Below, in pieces: positions 49,702-58,839 of a stretch of DNA of 64,000 nt. The stretch lies in contig NZ_PRDS01000001.1 of the NCBI RefSeq assembly GCF_002927635.1, positions 496,001 through 560,000 of the forward strand, in the 5' to 3' direction. The notes beneath the pieces were generated by a model, which saw nothing but the letters and a program-made list of their open reading frames with translations, was not told where the DNA came from and did not search any database. This DNA comes from Albidovulum inexpectatum (lineage in GTDB: Bacteria > Pseudomonadota > Alphaproteobacteria > Rhodobacterales > Rhodobacteraceae). Made by a program: the position numbers and the translations under genes. Numbering within the stretch: position 1 is the stretch's first letter; each line of letters begins with the position of its first letter.

Positions 49702-51384
49702 TCAGGCCTCGGCGGCCCCCTCGTCGTCGCCCTCGTCGCTCTCGTCCGCCTCAAGCTCGGCCGGATCGACCCAGCCAAGCTGGACGCGGGCATTCATGAT
49801 CAGGTGCTGGGCCTCTTCAAGGCTCATGTCGAACTTCTCGAGAATGCCCTCATCCTTGACCCGCTCGCCATTCACGGTGGTCCAGCCGCCGGCCAGTTCC
49901 CAGTCTGCGCAGGTGGCGAAGTCCTCGATCGTCTTGATGCCTTCCTTGGCCAGCGCCTCGACCATCTGCGGGGTCAGCCCCTCGAACTCGATCAGGCTGT
50001 CCTCGGCACCAAGCGCCCGCGCATTCTCGATCGCCTTGCGGTTCTGCTCTTCCAGGACATCGCGGGCCCGGGCCTGCAATTCGCGAGCCGTATCATCGTC
50101 CACGCCTTCGATCGACATCAGCTCGTCGATGTCGATATAGGCGACCTCTTCAAGGCTGGTGAAGCCCTCGGACACCAGAAGCTGGGCAAAGAATTCGTCC
50201 AGGTCCAGCGTATCCATGAACAGCTTCGTGCGCTCGGCGAATTCGGCCTGGCGACGGCGGCTTTCCTCTTCCTCGGTCAGGATGTCGATGTCCAGACCCG
50301 TCAGCTGGCTGGCCAGGCGCACGTTCTGGCCGCGGCGGCCGATGGCCAGGCTCAGCTGGTCGTCGGGCACGACGACCTCGATCTTGCCGGCTTCCTCGTC
50401 GATGACGACCTTGGAAACTTCCGCGGGCTGCAGCGCGTTGACCAGGAAGGTCGCCTGATCCTCGTTCCACGGGATGATGTCGATCTTCTCGCCCTGCAGC
50501 TCGTTGACGACGGCCTGCACGCGGCTGCCGCGCATGCCGACGCAGGCGCCGACCGGGTCGATCGCGTTGTCATGGCTGATCACCGCGATCTTCGCGCGCG
50601 AACCGGGATCGCGGGCCACGGCCTTGATCTCGATGATGCCGTCATAGATCTCGGGCACTTCCATCTTGAACAGCTCGGCCATGAATTCCGGCGCGGTGCG
50701 CGACAGGAAGATCTGTGGCCCACGGGTCTCGCGGCGAACGTCCTTGATATAGGCGCGAATGCGGTCACCGGGGCGATAGCTCTCGCGTCCGATCTTCTCG
50801 TTGCGGCGCAGGATGGCCTCGCCACGGCCGACATCGACGATGATGTTGCCGTATTCCTCGCGCTTGACGATGCCGTTGATGATGGTGCCCTTGCGGTCCT
50901 TGAATTCCTCGTACTGGCGCTCGCGCTCGGCTTCGCGGACCTTCTGCAGGATCACCTGCTTGGCCGACTGGGCGGCGATGCGGCCCAGCTCGACCGGGGG
51001 GATGACCTCGTGGAATTCGTCGCCCGGCAGCGGACCTTCGGCGCTGGCCGGATCGATCCGCTGGCCGTCGCGCAGCCAGAATTCCTCGCGCCCGGCGCGT
51101 GGCGGGACGAACAGCGACCGGGCCTGGTCGACGGTCATCTGTGCCTGGTAGTTCTCCAGATCCTCATCGGCCACGACGGTGCGCACGCGGGTAAAGGTGG
51201 CTCTCCCGGTCTTGCGGTCGATCCGCACCCGGATGTCCATTTCAGATCCATAGCGCGACTTCGCCGCACGGGCGAGGCTTTCCTCCATGGCCTGCACGAC
51301 CAGGTCAGGATCGATCATCTTTTCGCGTGCGACCGCCTCGGCGGTTTGCAGCAGCTCAAGCTGGTTGGCAGAGGTGATCGCCAT
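49702..51384 (-). CDS. nusA: Transcription termination/antitermination factor NusA
   Basis: A 560-residue RNA polymerase-binding protein. The N-terminal domain (about 1-130) is followed by S1 ([21 protein letters not shown]), KH1/KH2 ([58 protein letters not shown]) and C-terminal helix-hairpin-helix/acidic repeats (about 370-530), then an acidic tail. It controls pausing, intrinsic termination and antitermination. The start directly abuts the rimP stop; GAGGAGGAA in the rimP 3' end serves as SD. NusA could act on the terminator in this operon's own leader. Confidence 0.97.
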   Translation of the reverse strand: MAITSANQLELLQTAEAVAREKMIDPDLVVQAMEESLARAAKSRYGSEMDIRVRIDRKTGRATFTRVRTVVADEDLENYQAQMTVDQARSLFVPPRAGREEFWLRDGQRIDPASAEGPLPGDEFHEVIPPVELGRIAAQSAKQVILQKVREAERERQYEEFKDRKGTIINGIVKREEYGNIIVDVGRGEAILRRNEKIGRESYRPGDRIRAYIKDVRRETRGPQIFLSRTAPEFMAELFKMEVPEIYDGIIEIKAVARDPGSRAKIAVISHDNAIDPVGACVGMRGSRVQAVVNELQGEKIDIIPWNEDQATFLVNALQPAEVSKVVIDEEAGKIEVVVPDDQLSLAIGRRGQNVRLASQLTGLDIDILTEEEESRRRQAEFAERTKLFMDTLDLDEFFAQLLVSEGFTSLEEVAYIDIDELMSIEGVDDDTARELQARARDVLEEQNRKAIENARALGAEDSLIEFEGLTPQMVEALAKEGIKTIEDFATCADWELAGGWTTVNGERVKDEGILEKFDMSLEEAQHLIMNARVQLGWVDPAELEADESDEGDDEGAAEA

Positions 51385-51957
51385 TCATTCCTCCTCGGAA
51401 CTGTCGTCTTCTTCGATATGGTCGAAAGCAGATTCGTCAACGGACTCGGTCGCCTTCTTCTGCCGCAGCATTTCGGCGATCAGTTCGTCGTTCAGGACCA
51501 GCTTGGCGTCTGCAAGCCAGTCAAATTTCAACCCGATCGTGCCTTCGTCGATCTCGATCAGGACCTCGTCGCCCTCGACGCCGGCAAGGCGGCCCTTGAA
51601 GCGCTTGCGGCCGTCGATCAGCTCGGCCGTTTCCAGCCGCGCCTCGAAGCCGGTCCACATCTCGAAATCCTTCAGCCGGGTCAGCGGCCGGTCGATGCCG
51701 GGCGAGGACACCTCGAGCGTGTAGGATTCCTCGATCGGGTCCTCGACATCCAGAACAGCCGAAACCGCAACCGAGATGCGCCCGCAATCCTCGACATCGA
51801 TGCCGCCTTCGGGGCGGTCGGCCATGATCTGCAGGGTCTTGGTGTTGCCGCCCATCAGGCGGATCCGGACCAGCTCGAATCCCAGCCCCTCGATCGTGGG
51901 CGTCACGATCTCGGCCAGGCGGCGGTCGATGGGTGTCTTGGCGATGAGATCTGACAT
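51385..51957 (-). CDS. rimP: Ribosome maturation factor RimP
   Basis: A 190-residue 30S assembly factor. The N-terminal domain has [39 protein letters not shown] and [14 protein letters not shown]; the Sm-like C-terminal domain is followed by an acidic tail ([17 protein letters not shown]). The ATG at 51957 has AAGGA upstream. It is first in the rimP-nusA-ylxR-infB operon. An intrinsic terminator lies 16 nt upstream. Confidence 0.94.
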   Translation of the reverse strand: MSDLIAKTPIDRRLAEIVTPTIEGLGFELVRIRLMGGNTKTLQIMADRPEGGIDVEDCGRISVAVSAVLDVEDPIEESYTLEVSSPGIDRPLTRLKDFEMWTGFEARLETAELIDGRKRFKGRLAGVEGDEVLIEIDEGTIGLKFDWLADAKLVLNDELIAEMLRQKKATESVDESAFDHIEEDDSSEEE

Positions 51958-51972
51958 CGGTCCTTCAGGCAT

Positions 51973-51996
51973 CAAAAAACGGGCCCAGCGGCCCGT
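51973..51996 (-). terminator. Intrinsic terminator/attenuator in the rimP leader
   Basis: On the minus strand a perfect 7-bp stem ACGGGCC / GGCCCGT (51990-51996 and 51979-51985, 4-nt loop) is followed by six T. The T-tract ends 16 nt before the rimP ATG, leaving no room for a promoter between them. It either ends tspO transcripts or attenuates the operon. A second perfect hairpin (GCGCGGG / CCCGCGC, 52014-52034) lies just upstream. Confidence 0.75.
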
Positions 51997-52116
51997 CACG
52001 CGTTTCCGGTGGGGCGCGGGTTTGGACCCCGCGCACCGCGCTGTTGAATGCCATATAGGCCAGATCGCCCGCTTTCGCAAGCCCCGGCGTTCGGACAGGC
52101 GATGCGGGGCGAAAGC

Positions 52117-52581
52117 TCAGCCCGCCGGGTTGTTGCGCCAGATCTGGAAATTCAGCGCACCCGCAAGGCTCAGCCAGCCCAGATAGGGCAGCAGAAGCAG
52201 CCCCGCCAGCCGGTCCAGCCGCCAGAACACGGGCACCATGACCGCAACCACGATCCACAATGCGACCATCACGACCAGCGCCACGTCGATGCGATGGGCG
52301 CCGAAAAAGGTCGGCGTCCAAAAAGTGTTCAACGCGATCTGCAACGCCCACAGCGACAGCGCCAGCCCGACCCCCTGAATCGCCGGACCCGTCAGCGTGG
52401 CGATGCGTGCGCCGGACAGGGCGATCAGGACATAAAGCGTGGTCCATGCCACGGGAAAGGCCCAGCGCGGCGGGGTCCATGCCGGCCTGTTCAGCGCATC
52501 ATACCAGGCGCCGGGCGAAAAGATCATGCCCGTCGTCGCCGCCGCCGCGCATGCCGCCAGAAGAACCAGAAACGCCGTCAT
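52117..52581 (-). CDS. tspO: TspO/MBR family protein
   Basis: A 154-residue, five-helix membrane protein homologous to Rhodobacter TspO and the mitochondrial benzodiazepine receptor. Conserved aromatic blocks are WYDALNRPAWTPPRWAFPVAW, LNTFWTPTFFGAHR and PYLGWLSLAGALNFQIWR. TspO binds tetrapyrroles and, in R. sphaeroides, modulates pigment gene expression in response to oxygen. hemH lies about 5 kb away, but no direct operon link exists. It precedes rimP on the same strand with 159 bp between. Confidence 0.93.
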   Translation of the reverse strand: MTAFLVLLAACAAAATTGMIFSPGAWYDALNRPAWTPPRWAFPVAWTTLYVLIALSGARIATLTGPAIQGVGLALSLWALQIALNTFWTPTFFGAHRIDVALVVMVALWIVVAVMVPVFWRLDRLAGLLLLPYLGWLSLAGALNFQIWRNNPAG

Positions 52582-52641
52582 GAGTTTATCCCTGCTTGTA
52601 TCGAAACCCGGAAGCCCGGGCCACGCGAAGGTTCCGCCGGA

Positions 52642-53610
52642 TCATCCGCGCAGGCGGTCCATCGTTCGCACCAGTTCGGCCGATATGCCGGGTTCGGACA
52701 GCGCATGCCCGGCCACCGGGATCATGCGCAGATCCGCGCGCGGCCCTGCCTGCGCCAGCGCCCAGGCCGAAATCGGCGGGCAGATCATGTCATAGCGGCC
52801 CTGAACGATCGTCGCCGGAATATGCCGTATGCGCGGCAGATCGCGCAGGATCTGACCATCGCATTCCAGAAAGCCGCGGTTGATGAAGTAATGGTTCTCG
52901 AGGCGCGCAAAGGCGCGGGCATAGTCCGGTGGCGCCTCGCCCGCGTGAAGATCCGCATCGACACTGGCCAGGGCGTTCTCCCACCCCGTCCAGGCCCGGG
53001 CAAAGCGCGTCTCGGTGCCCATGTCGCCACAGAACAGTCGCAGATTGTAGGCCGCGATCAGGTCATGCCGTTCGTCCTCGGGCACCATGCCGGCAAAGGC
53101 ATGCCAGCGTTCGGGATAGAACGCCCCGGCACCGCCGCCATAGAACCAGTCCAGTTCGCCCTGGGTCATCAGGAACACGCCGCGCAGGACCAGATGCGTC
53201 ACCCTTTCGGGATGGGCCTGCGCATACAGCAAGGCCAGCGTCGCGCCCCAACTGCCGCCGAAGACGATCCAGGATCTGATCCCCAGCAGGCTGCGGATGC
53301 GCTCGATATCGTCGATCAGATGCCAGGTCGTGTTGGCCTCGATGCTGGCATGCGGACGCGAGCGGCCACAGCCGCGCTGATCGAACAGGATGATGCGATA
53401 ATGTGCCGGGTCGAAATAGCGCCGCATTGCGGGCGAACACCCCCCGCCCGGGCCGCCATGCAGCACGACCACCGGCTGCCCGTCGGGATGGCCCGATTGC
53501 TCGACATACAGGCGATGGCCGTCGCCCACGTCGATCATGCGCTGGTCGAAGGGTTCGACCTGCGGATAAAGCAGCTGACCTGCGCGTTTTTGCCCTGCGA
53601 AACGATCCAT
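52642..53610 (-). CDS. pip: Proline iminopeptidase
   Basis: A 322-residue alpha/beta-hydrolase that removes N-terminal proline from peptides. The oxyanion motif is HGGPGGG, the nucleophile elbow GGSWGA, and the remaining triad members are in GRYDMICP (Asp) and VAGHALSE (His). The N-terminal LYPQVEPFDQRMIDVGDGHRLYVEQ is characteristic. There is no strong SD, but a consensus -10 lies 6-7 nt upstream, so the mRNA may be leaderless. tspO is 60 bp downstream on the same strand. Confidence 0.94.
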   Translation of the reverse strand: MDRFAGQKRAGQLLYPQVEPFDQRMIDVGDGHRLYVEQSGHPDGQPVVVLHGGPGGGCSPAMRRYFDPAHYRIILFDQRGCGRSRPHASIEANTTWHLIDDIERIRSLLGIRSWIVFGGSWGATLALLYAQAHPERVTHLVLRGVFLMTQGELDWFYGGGAGAFYPERWHAFAGMVPEDERHDLIAAYNLRLFCGDMGTETRFARAWTGWENALASVDADLHAGEAPPDYARAFARLENHYFINRGFLECDGQILRDLPRIRHIPATIVQGRYDMICPPISAWALAQAGPRADLRMIPVAGHALSEPGISAELVRTMDRLRG

Positions 53611-53616
53611 GATCCC

Positions 53617-53622
53617 ATTATA
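53617..53622 (-). promoter_or_regulatory. Consensus -10 element immediately upstream of pip
   Basis: TATAAT on the minus strand ends 6 nt before the pip ATG (A at 53610). Transcription would begin at or one or two bases from the start codon. No good -35 is seen (GGCGGG at 17 bp spacing). Confidence 0.45.
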
Positions 53623-53672
53623 TAGCGCAAAGCGTCCCGCCCGCCATGGGCCACAAAGCCGGAGACACAGGA

Positions 53673-54428
53673 ATGGCCGAAACCGCCAGCAGCGTTGAGC
53701 CCAACGAGATTGCCAAGTTCGAGGCCATGGCGGCCGAATGGTGGGATCCGAACGGAAAGTTCCGGCCGCTGCACATGATGAACCCCGTGCGCCTGGACTA
53801 TATCACCCGGCAGATCGCGGCCCAGTTCGAACGCGACCTGTCGCGCAAATTGCCATTTTTCGGGCTGCGCATCCTGGATATCGGCTGCGGCGGCGGGCTC
53901 TTGTCGGAACCGATGGCGCGTCTTGGGGCCGAAGTCGTGGGCGTCGATGCGGCCGAACGCAATATCCCCGTGGCCCGGATCCATGCCCGGGAACAGGGTC
54001 TGGACATCGATTATCGCCATGGCACGGCCGAAGAGCTGGCCGCGGGGGGCGAAGTCTTCGACGTCGTCCTGGCGATGGAGATCATCGAACATGTCGCCAA
54101 TCCCGGCCAGTTCGTCGCGACCTGCAAGTCGCTTCTGAAGCCCGGCGGGCTGATGATCGGATCGACCATCAACCGCAATCCGAAAAGCTTTGTCATGGCA
54201 ATCGTCGGCGCGGAATGGGTCATGCGCTGGCTGCCCAGGGGCACGCATGAATGGTCGAAATTCATAACGCCCGACGAGTTCTTCGACTTCTACCGCGCTG
54301 CCGGCCTGCGCCCCGTCGACCGCAAGGGTTTCGTCTTCAACCCGATCGGCTGGAGCTGGTCGATCTCGGACCGGGACCTGTCGGTGAACTACGTGACCGC
54401 GGCCGTGAACGAAAACGGTGCGGCGTGA
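53673..54428 (+). CDS. ubiG: Ubiquinone biosynthesis O-methyltransferase
   Basis: A 251-residue SAM-dependent enzyme that performs both O-methylations in ubiquinone synthesis. It has the SAM motif [20 protein letters not shown], the UbiG-type N-terminus [32 protein letters not shown] and the membrane-contact stretch [26 protein letters not shown]. The ATG at 53673 is chosen for its GGAG SD. Its stop directly abuts the stop of the convergent marR gene (TGATCA). Confidence 0.95.
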   Translation: MAETASSVEPNEIAKFEAMAAEWWDPNGKFRPLHMMNPVRLDYITRQIAAQFERDLSRKLPFFGLRILDIGCGGGLLSEPMARLGAEVVGVDAAERNIPVARIHAREQGLDIDYRHGTAEELAAGGEVFDVVLAMEIIEHVANPGQFVATCKSLLKPGGLMIGSTINRNPKSFVMAIVGAEWVMRWLPRGTHEWSKFITPDEFFDFYRAAGLRPVDRKGFVFNPIGWSWSISDRDLSVNYVTAAVNENGAA

Positions 54429-54905
54429 TCAGACCCGGGGCGCGGCCTTGCGCGCGCCGGGCTTCGGCGTGTCGTCGAGCCGCGCGCGCAACTCGCGCAG
54501 CACCGGCAGGACCGAACGCACCTTCTCGGGGCCCAGCGCCCGAATGACATCGGCCACGACCGGCGCCATGGACGCCACGGCCGCATCGCGCGCGGCCCGG
54601 CCCGCGGGGCTGATCGTCACCTGCTTGCGCCGCGCATCATCCCAGTCGGGGAAGATGTGGACATAGCCCGCGCGCTCCAGCTTGGCCAGCGTGTTCGACA
54701 TCGCCCCGCGCGTGACATGGAACGCCTCGGCAAGCTGCGCGGGTGTCCTTTCGGCATTGACATGGGCCAGGTGGTTGAGAACCGCGAAATGGCTGATCTC
54801 CATTCCCTTGGGCAAGGCACGGCCGATCAGGTTGCGCGCCAGCTGATCGGCCATGAAGACCTCGGAGAACAGCGCCACGGCCAGGTTTTCCGTCTCGGCT
54901 GTCAT
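54429..54905 (-). CDS. MarR-family transcriptional regulator
   Basis: A 158-residue winged-helix regulator (AQLAEAFHVTRGAMSNTLAKLERAGYV as recognition region; DARRKQVTISPAGRAARDAA as the wing) with a basic C-terminal tail. It is the last gene of a comF-grxC-nitrilase-marR operon; its ATG overlaps the nitrilase stop by 1 nt. The ligand is unknown. Confidence 0.9.
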   Translation of the reverse strand: MTAETENLAVALFSEVFMADQLARNLIGRALPKGMEISHFAVLNHLAHVNAERTPAQLAEAFHVTRGAMSNTLAKLERAGYVHIFPDWDDARRKQVTISPAGRAARDAAVASMAPVVADVIRALGPEKVRSVLPVLRELRARLDDTPKPGARKAAPRV

Positions 54906-55744
54906 CACGGGCCCTCGAAGTCGCGGTCATGGAACAGGGCGGGCACGCGGGCGCGCGCGCGATCGACCGCCTGAAGGTCAAGATCGATCACGGATACCCC
55001 GATATCGGTCCCGGCGTCCAACAGCACCTCGCCCCACGGCCCGACGGCCATGGAATGGCCGTGGCTGCGCCGGTTGCGACCGGTGCGATCGGCGTGTAGC
55101 CCGCACTGGGCCGGGGCCAGCACGAAAGCGCCGCATTCGATCGCCCGCGCCCGCAACAGAATCTCCCAATGTGCGGCGCCGGTCGTGTCGTTGAAGGCCG
55201 CGGGCACGGTCAGGATCCGCGCGCCCGCCTGCGCCAGCCGGCGATAGAGATGGGGAAACCGCACGTCATAACAGATCGTCATCCCGATCCCCCCAAAGGG
55301 CGTGTTGGCCATGACCGCGCGATTGCCGGGCCGATATGCAGAGGATTCCCGATAAGTTTCGGTTTCCGAGATCTGCACATCGAACATGTGTATCTTGTCA
55401 TAACGCGCATTGATCGCCCCGTCCGGTCCGATCAGGAACGACCGGTTGACGAACGGCGCGTCCCCCTGCGCGGTATCCTGTGCCTTCAGCGCCAGCGATC
55501 CGACCAGCAGCCAGATGCCCAGCTCTGCGGCCTGTCTGCACAGGGCGGCCAGCGTCGGATCGTCGTCTTCGTGCCGAAGGATCGCGGCCTGGTGCGCCCG
55601 GTCCGACGACAGGCAATTCGTTGCCTCGGGCGTCAGGACAAGTTCGGCCCCCTCCACCGCGGCCTGCGCGATCAGGCCCTGCGTGACGGGCAGGTTGACC
55701 GCCGGATCGTCGCCGACCGAAAGCTGGATCAGGCCCACCCGCAT
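54905..55744 (-). CDS. Carbon-nitrogen hydrolase (Nit1/Nit2-type omega-amidase family)
   Basis: A 279-residue nitrilase-superfamily enzyme with the Glu-Lys-Cys triad in LVLTPEATN (Glu), RYDKIHMFD (Lys) and MTICYDVRFPHLYR (Cys). Nit1 cleans up deaminated glutathione and Nit2 hydrolyses alpha-ketoglutaramate. The GrxC gene next to it makes the Nit1-like glutathione-repair role attractive, but this is inference. It starts 3 bp after grxC. Confidence 0.88.
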   Translation of the reverse strand: MRVGLIQLSVGDDPAVNLPVTQGLIAQAAVEGAELVLTPEATNCLSSDRAHQAAILRHEDDDPTLAALCRQAAELGIWLLVGSLALKAQDTAQGDAPFVNRSFLIGPDGAINARYDKIHMFDVQISETETYRESSAYRPGNRAVMANTPFGGIGMTICYDVRFPHLYRRLAQAGARILTVPAAFNDTTGAAHWEILLRARAIECGAFVLAPAQCGLHADRTGRNRRSHGHSMAVGPWGEVLLDAGTDIGVSVIDLDLQAVDRARARVPALFHDRDFEGP

Positions 55745-55747
55745 GGC

Positions 55748-56005
55748 CTAGCCCGCCAGCAGGGCGTCAAGCTTGCCCGCGCGTTCCAGCGCATGCAGAT
55801 CGTCACTGCCACCCACATGGCGACCATTGATGAAGATCTGTGGCACGGTATGACGCCCGTTCGCCCGGCGCATCATCTCCTGACGCAGCTCGGACGCGCG
55901 CGATACGTCCACGTCTTCAAAGCTGACGCCCTTTTTCTGCAGCAGCCGCTTGGCGGCGATGCAATAGGGGCACCACGGGGTGGAATAGATCTCGACGCGC
56001 GGCAT
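55748..56005 (-). CDS. grxC: Glutaredoxin 3
   Basis: An 85-residue dithiol glutaredoxin. The active site is CPYC (Cys12-Cys15), with the cis-Pro TVPQIF and GGSDDLHAL glutathione-binding loops. It reduces protein disulfides and glutathione mixed disulfides in the cytosol. It sits between comF and the nitrilase on one operon. Confidence 0.95.
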   Translation of the reverse strand: MPRVEIYSTPWCPYCIAAKRLLQKKGVSFEDVDVSRASELRQEMMRRANGRHTVPQIFINGRHVGGSDDLHALERAGKLDALLAG

Positions 56006-56043
56006 GCCTGGCCTCTGGCTGAAGTCGGAAAGACTATAGGCAT

Positions 56044-56760
56044 CTAGGCATCCTTCGCAACGCGTGCCAGTACCAGAACGAAAACAGCCGACGCTCCGCC
56101 CTTCAGGCAGGCATGTGTCGCCACACCAAGGGTAGCCCCGGTCGTCATCACATCATCGATCAGCAAGACGGGGCGGCCGGCAACCAGATCGCGGCGCCGG
56201 ACGTTGATGTCGATCGCGCCGCGAAGATTGGCAAAACGCTCTTCGCGGCCACGATGGTCCTGCGACGCGGTGCGCCGCACGCGGCGCAACAGGTCCGGAC
56301 ACTGGTCAAGCCCAAGCCCGCGCGCGACGGCGCGTGCCAGCAGCGCCGACTGGTTGTAGCGCCGCCGAATCAACCGGGTCCAGTGCAGCGGCACGGGCGC
56401 GACGATCATGCCGGGAACGACCAGCGGCTGCGCCGCCCGCGCCATCCACCCGGCCATCGGACGCACCAGGTCCAGCCGGTCGGCATGTTTCAGCGCCAGC
56501 ACCATGTCACGCACGGCGCCGTCATAGACCATGGCCGCCCTGCCCCGTTGCCATGGCGGCGGGGCCGTCAGACACGCGTCGCAATATTCGGCGTCGCCCA
56601 TCTGCCGCCCCGGAAGCGGCGCGCCACAAAGATCGCAGGCCAGGCCCGCGATGAAGGGCGTTCGCAGCCAGCAGGCCGCGCACAACGCATGAGCATCGGC
56701 CACGGCCGCGCCGCAACAGACGCATTGCGGCGGAAAAAGCAGGTCCAACACGCTTTGCAT
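56044..56760 (-). CDS. ComF family protein
   Basis: A 238-residue protein. An N-terminal zinc-ribbon-like double zinc finger (CVCCGAAVADAHALCAAC, CDLCGAPL..YCDAC) is followed by a phosphoribosyltransferase-fold domain (VPLHWTRLIRRRYNQSALLA, VLLIDDVMTTGATL). ComF/GntX proteins take part in DNA uptake or single-strand DNA handling in competent bacteria; in alphaproteobacteria the role is less clear. The start at 56760 has GGCGGGGA upstream; an upstream in-frame ATG at 56793 would overlap the divergent gene. It heads the comF-grxC-nitrilase-marR operon. Confidence 0.88.
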   Translation of the reverse strand: MQSVLDLLFPPQCVCCGAAVADAHALCAACWLRTPFIAGLACDLCGAPLPGRQMGDAEYCDACLTAPPPWQRGRAAMVYDGAVRDMVLALKHADRLDLVRPMAGWMARAAQPLVVPGMIVAPVPLHWTRLIRRRYNQSALLARAVARGLGLDQCPDLLRRVRRTASQDHRGREERFANLRGAIDINVRRRDLVAGRPVLLIDDVMTTGATLGVATHACLKGGASAVFVLVLARVAKDA

Positions 56761-56791
56761 TCCCCGCCGAAGATGCCTAGTTTCCCCGATC

Positions 56792-57637
56792 ATGACCGAA
56801 CCGCCGAAGCTGACAGATACCGCCGCGCTGATGCGAAACCGCGCCAGGGCCATGCGCCAGGGGGCCGAACTGTTCCTGCACGAAGACGCCGCGGACGAGA
56901 TTCAGGAAAGGCTTTCCGAGGTTAACAGGCGGTTTACGAAACCGGCCATCGTCACCGGAATGGCCGCACCCTGGGCCGAACGCTTTCCCGACGCACGTAT
57001 CGTCGCCGACAGCGAGGTCCTGGACCTTGAACCGGGCGCGCACGATCTGGTGATCCACGCGCTTTGCCTGCACTGGTCGAACGATCCGGTCGGGCAACTT
57101 GTCCAGTGCCGGCACGCGCTGCGGCCCGACGGCCTGTTCCTGGGCGTCCTGTTCGGCGGCCGTACCCTGTGGGAACTGCGCGCCGCCCTGGCCGAGGCCG
57201 AATCGCGCCTGACCGGCGGGCTGTCGCCGCGGGTCCTGCCGATGGCGGAGATCCGCGATCTGGGCGCATTGCTGCAACGCGCGGGCTTTGCCCTGCCGGT
57301 GGCCGACGCGGTCAAGCGCACCGTGACCTATCGCACGGCCTTTCACCTGATCGCGGATCTGCGCGCGATGGGAGAGGGCAACGCCCTGGCCCAGCGCAAC
57401 CGGCGCGTCCCGCGGCGTGATCTGTTCCCCGAGGCCGCCCGTATCTATGCCCGGAACTTCCCGGCGGCAGACGGCCGCATCGCCGCGACCTTCGAAATGA
57501 TTTATCTGACCGGATGGGCGCCGGACGAAAGTCAGCCAAAGCCTCTGCGCCCCGGATCGGCCCAGGCCCGGCTGGCCGATGCGCTGGGGGCGCGGGAATT
57601 TCCGCTGAAACCGGATGGCGGGACGCCGGAAACGTGA
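56792..57637 (+). CDS. Class I SAM-dependent methyltransferase, NDUFAF5/BioC-like
   Basis: A 281-residue methyltransferase-fold protein. MRNRARAMRQGAELFLHEDAADEIQERL at the N-terminus and VIHALCLHWSNDPVGQL, LRPDGLFLGVLFGG and TVTYRTAFHLIADLRAMGEGNAL later match the NDUFAF5 group. NDUFAF5 hydroxylates an arginine of complex I subunit NDUFS7. The usual glycine-rich SAM motif I is degenerate (PAIVTGMAAPW), so catalysis may be unusual. It is divergent from comF across 31 bp and 50 bp ahead of hemH. Confidence 0.82.
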   Translation: MTEPPKLTDTAALMRNRARAMRQGAELFLHEDAADEIQERLSEVNRRFTKPAIVTGMAAPWAERFPDARIVADSEVLDLEPGAHDLVIHALCLHWSNDPVGQLVQCRHALRPDGLFLGVLFGGRTLWELRAALAEAESRLTGGLSPRVLPMAEIRDLGALLQRAGFALPVADAVKRTVTYRTAFHLIADLRAMGEGNALAQRNRRVPRRDLFPEAARIYARNFPAADGRIAATFEMIYLTGWAPDESQPKPLRPGSAQARLADALGAREFPLKPDGGTPET

Positions 57638-57687
57638 AACGACATGGCAGCGCCAATGCTCGAAACGAAGGAACGCAAGGGAAACGG

Positions 57688-58767
57688 ATGAACATCGAGA
57701 TGGACAAGCCCGGAGAGGGCCGCCTGAAACACGCACCCGCAGATCACCCACCGGTCGCCCGGCCAAAGATCGGGATCCTGGTCGCCAATCTGGGCACGCC
57801 GGACCATTACAGCTATTGGCCCATGCGCCGCTATCTCAGTGAATTCCTCTCGGACCGGCGGGTGATCGACTATCCGGCGTGGAAGTGGCAGCCCATCCTG
57901 CAGCTGTTCGTGCTGACCAAGCGCCCCTTCAGTTCGGGTGCGAACTACAAGTCGATCTGGAACCACGAATTGAACGAAAGCCCGCTGATGACGATCACCA
58001 AGGCGCAGGTCGCCAAGCTGCGCGCGGAAGTGTCGCGGCGCCATGGCGACGGCATCATGGTCGATTACTGCATGCGCTATGGAAATCCTTCGACCGAAAG
58101 CGTGGTGCGGCGGATGGTCGAGGCCGGCTGCGAAAAGATCGTCTTCTTCCCGCTCTATCCTCAATATGCGGGTCCGACCTCGGCGACGGCGAACGATCAG
58201 TTCTTCCGCGCCCTGATGAAGGAAACGCGCCAGCCCGCCGTGCGCGTCGTGCCCGAATATTTCGAACACCCGCTGTATATCGAAGCCCTGGCGCAGTCGG
58301 TCGAACGCGCCTATGCGGGCCTCGAGCATCGCCCCGATGTGTTGGTCGCATCCTATCACGGGATGCCGAAGCGCTATCTGATGCAGGGCGACCCCTATCA
58401 CTGCCAGTGCCAGAAGACCTCGCGCCTGCTGCGCGAGCGTCTGGGATGGGCCGAGGACAGCATCCACACCACCTTCCAGTCGGTCTTCGGCCCCGAGGAA
58501 TGGCTGCGCCCCTATACGGTCGAACACGTGCAGGAACTGGCCCGCGCCGGAAAGAAGCGGATTGCGGTCATCTCGCCCGCCTTCTCGGCCGATTGCATCG
58601 AAACCCTCGAGGAGATCCAGGGCGAGATCCGCGAGGCCTTCGAACATGCCGGCGGCGAGGAGTTCACCTATATCCCGTGCCTGAACGACGACGATGCCCA
58701 TATCGCCGCCCTGATGGCGGTCCTGGAACAGAACCTGGCCGGTTGGGTGGCGACGAACGGGGCGTGA
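57688..58767 (+). CDS. hemH: Ferrochelatase
   Basis: A 359-residue enzyme inserting Fe2+ into protoporphyrin IX, the last step of haem synthesis. It has ILVANLGTPD, FPLYPQYAGPTSATANDQF, the metal/active-site His in SYHGMPKRYL, and HTTFQSVFGPEEWLRPYT with the conserved Glu. Two Cys residues in YHCQCQKT could ligate an iron-sulfur cluster, as in several alphaproteobacterial ferrochelatases (tentative). The ATG at 57688 has an AAGGGAAACGG SD. A bidirectional terminator follows. Confidence 0.96.
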   Translation: MNIEMDKPGEGRLKHAPADHPPVARPKIGILVANLGTPDHYSYWPMRRYLSEFLSDRRVIDYPAWKWQPILQLFVLTKRPFSSGANYKSIWNHELNESPLMTITKAQVAKLRAEVSRRHGDGIMVDYCMRYGNPSTESVVRRMVEAGCEKIVFFPLYPQYAGPTSATANDQFFRALMKETRQPAVRVVPEYFEHPLYIEALAQSVERAYAGLEHRPDVLVASYHGMPKRYLMQGDPYHCQCQKTSRLLRERLGWAEDSIHTTFQSVFGPEEWLRPYTVEHVQELARAGKKRIAVISPAFSADCIETLEEIQGEIREAFEHAGGEEFTYIPCLNDDDAHIAALMAVLEQNLAGWVATNGA

Positions 58768-58786
58768 TAGCTGGGTTCGTCGGCAA

Positions 58787-58817
58787 GAAAAAAGGCGGTG
58801 GGAAACCCACCGCCTTT
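58787..58817. terminator. Bidirectional intrinsic terminator between hemH and the small-peptide gene
   Basis: A perfect 9-bp stem GGCGGTGGG / CCCACCGCC (58794-58802 and 58806-58814) with an AAA loop. On the plus strand only TTT follows; on the minus strand it is followed by TTTTTTCTT. It is therefore stronger for the minus-strand peptide gene. Confidence 0.85.
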
Positions 58818-58839
58818 CGTCAATTCGGACAGACCCGAA

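Noticed and set aside
46443-49799. A >1000-codon plus-strand open frame opposite infB and the YlxR-type gene
   Set aside because: Leu/Arg/His-rich shadow composition and no start signals. The minus strand carries complete IF-2 and YlxR motifs.
51997-52040. tRNA-fMet (metY) in the rimP leader
   Set aside because: The GC-rich hairpin there lacks an anticodon arm and a T-loop; it is a plain stem-loop.
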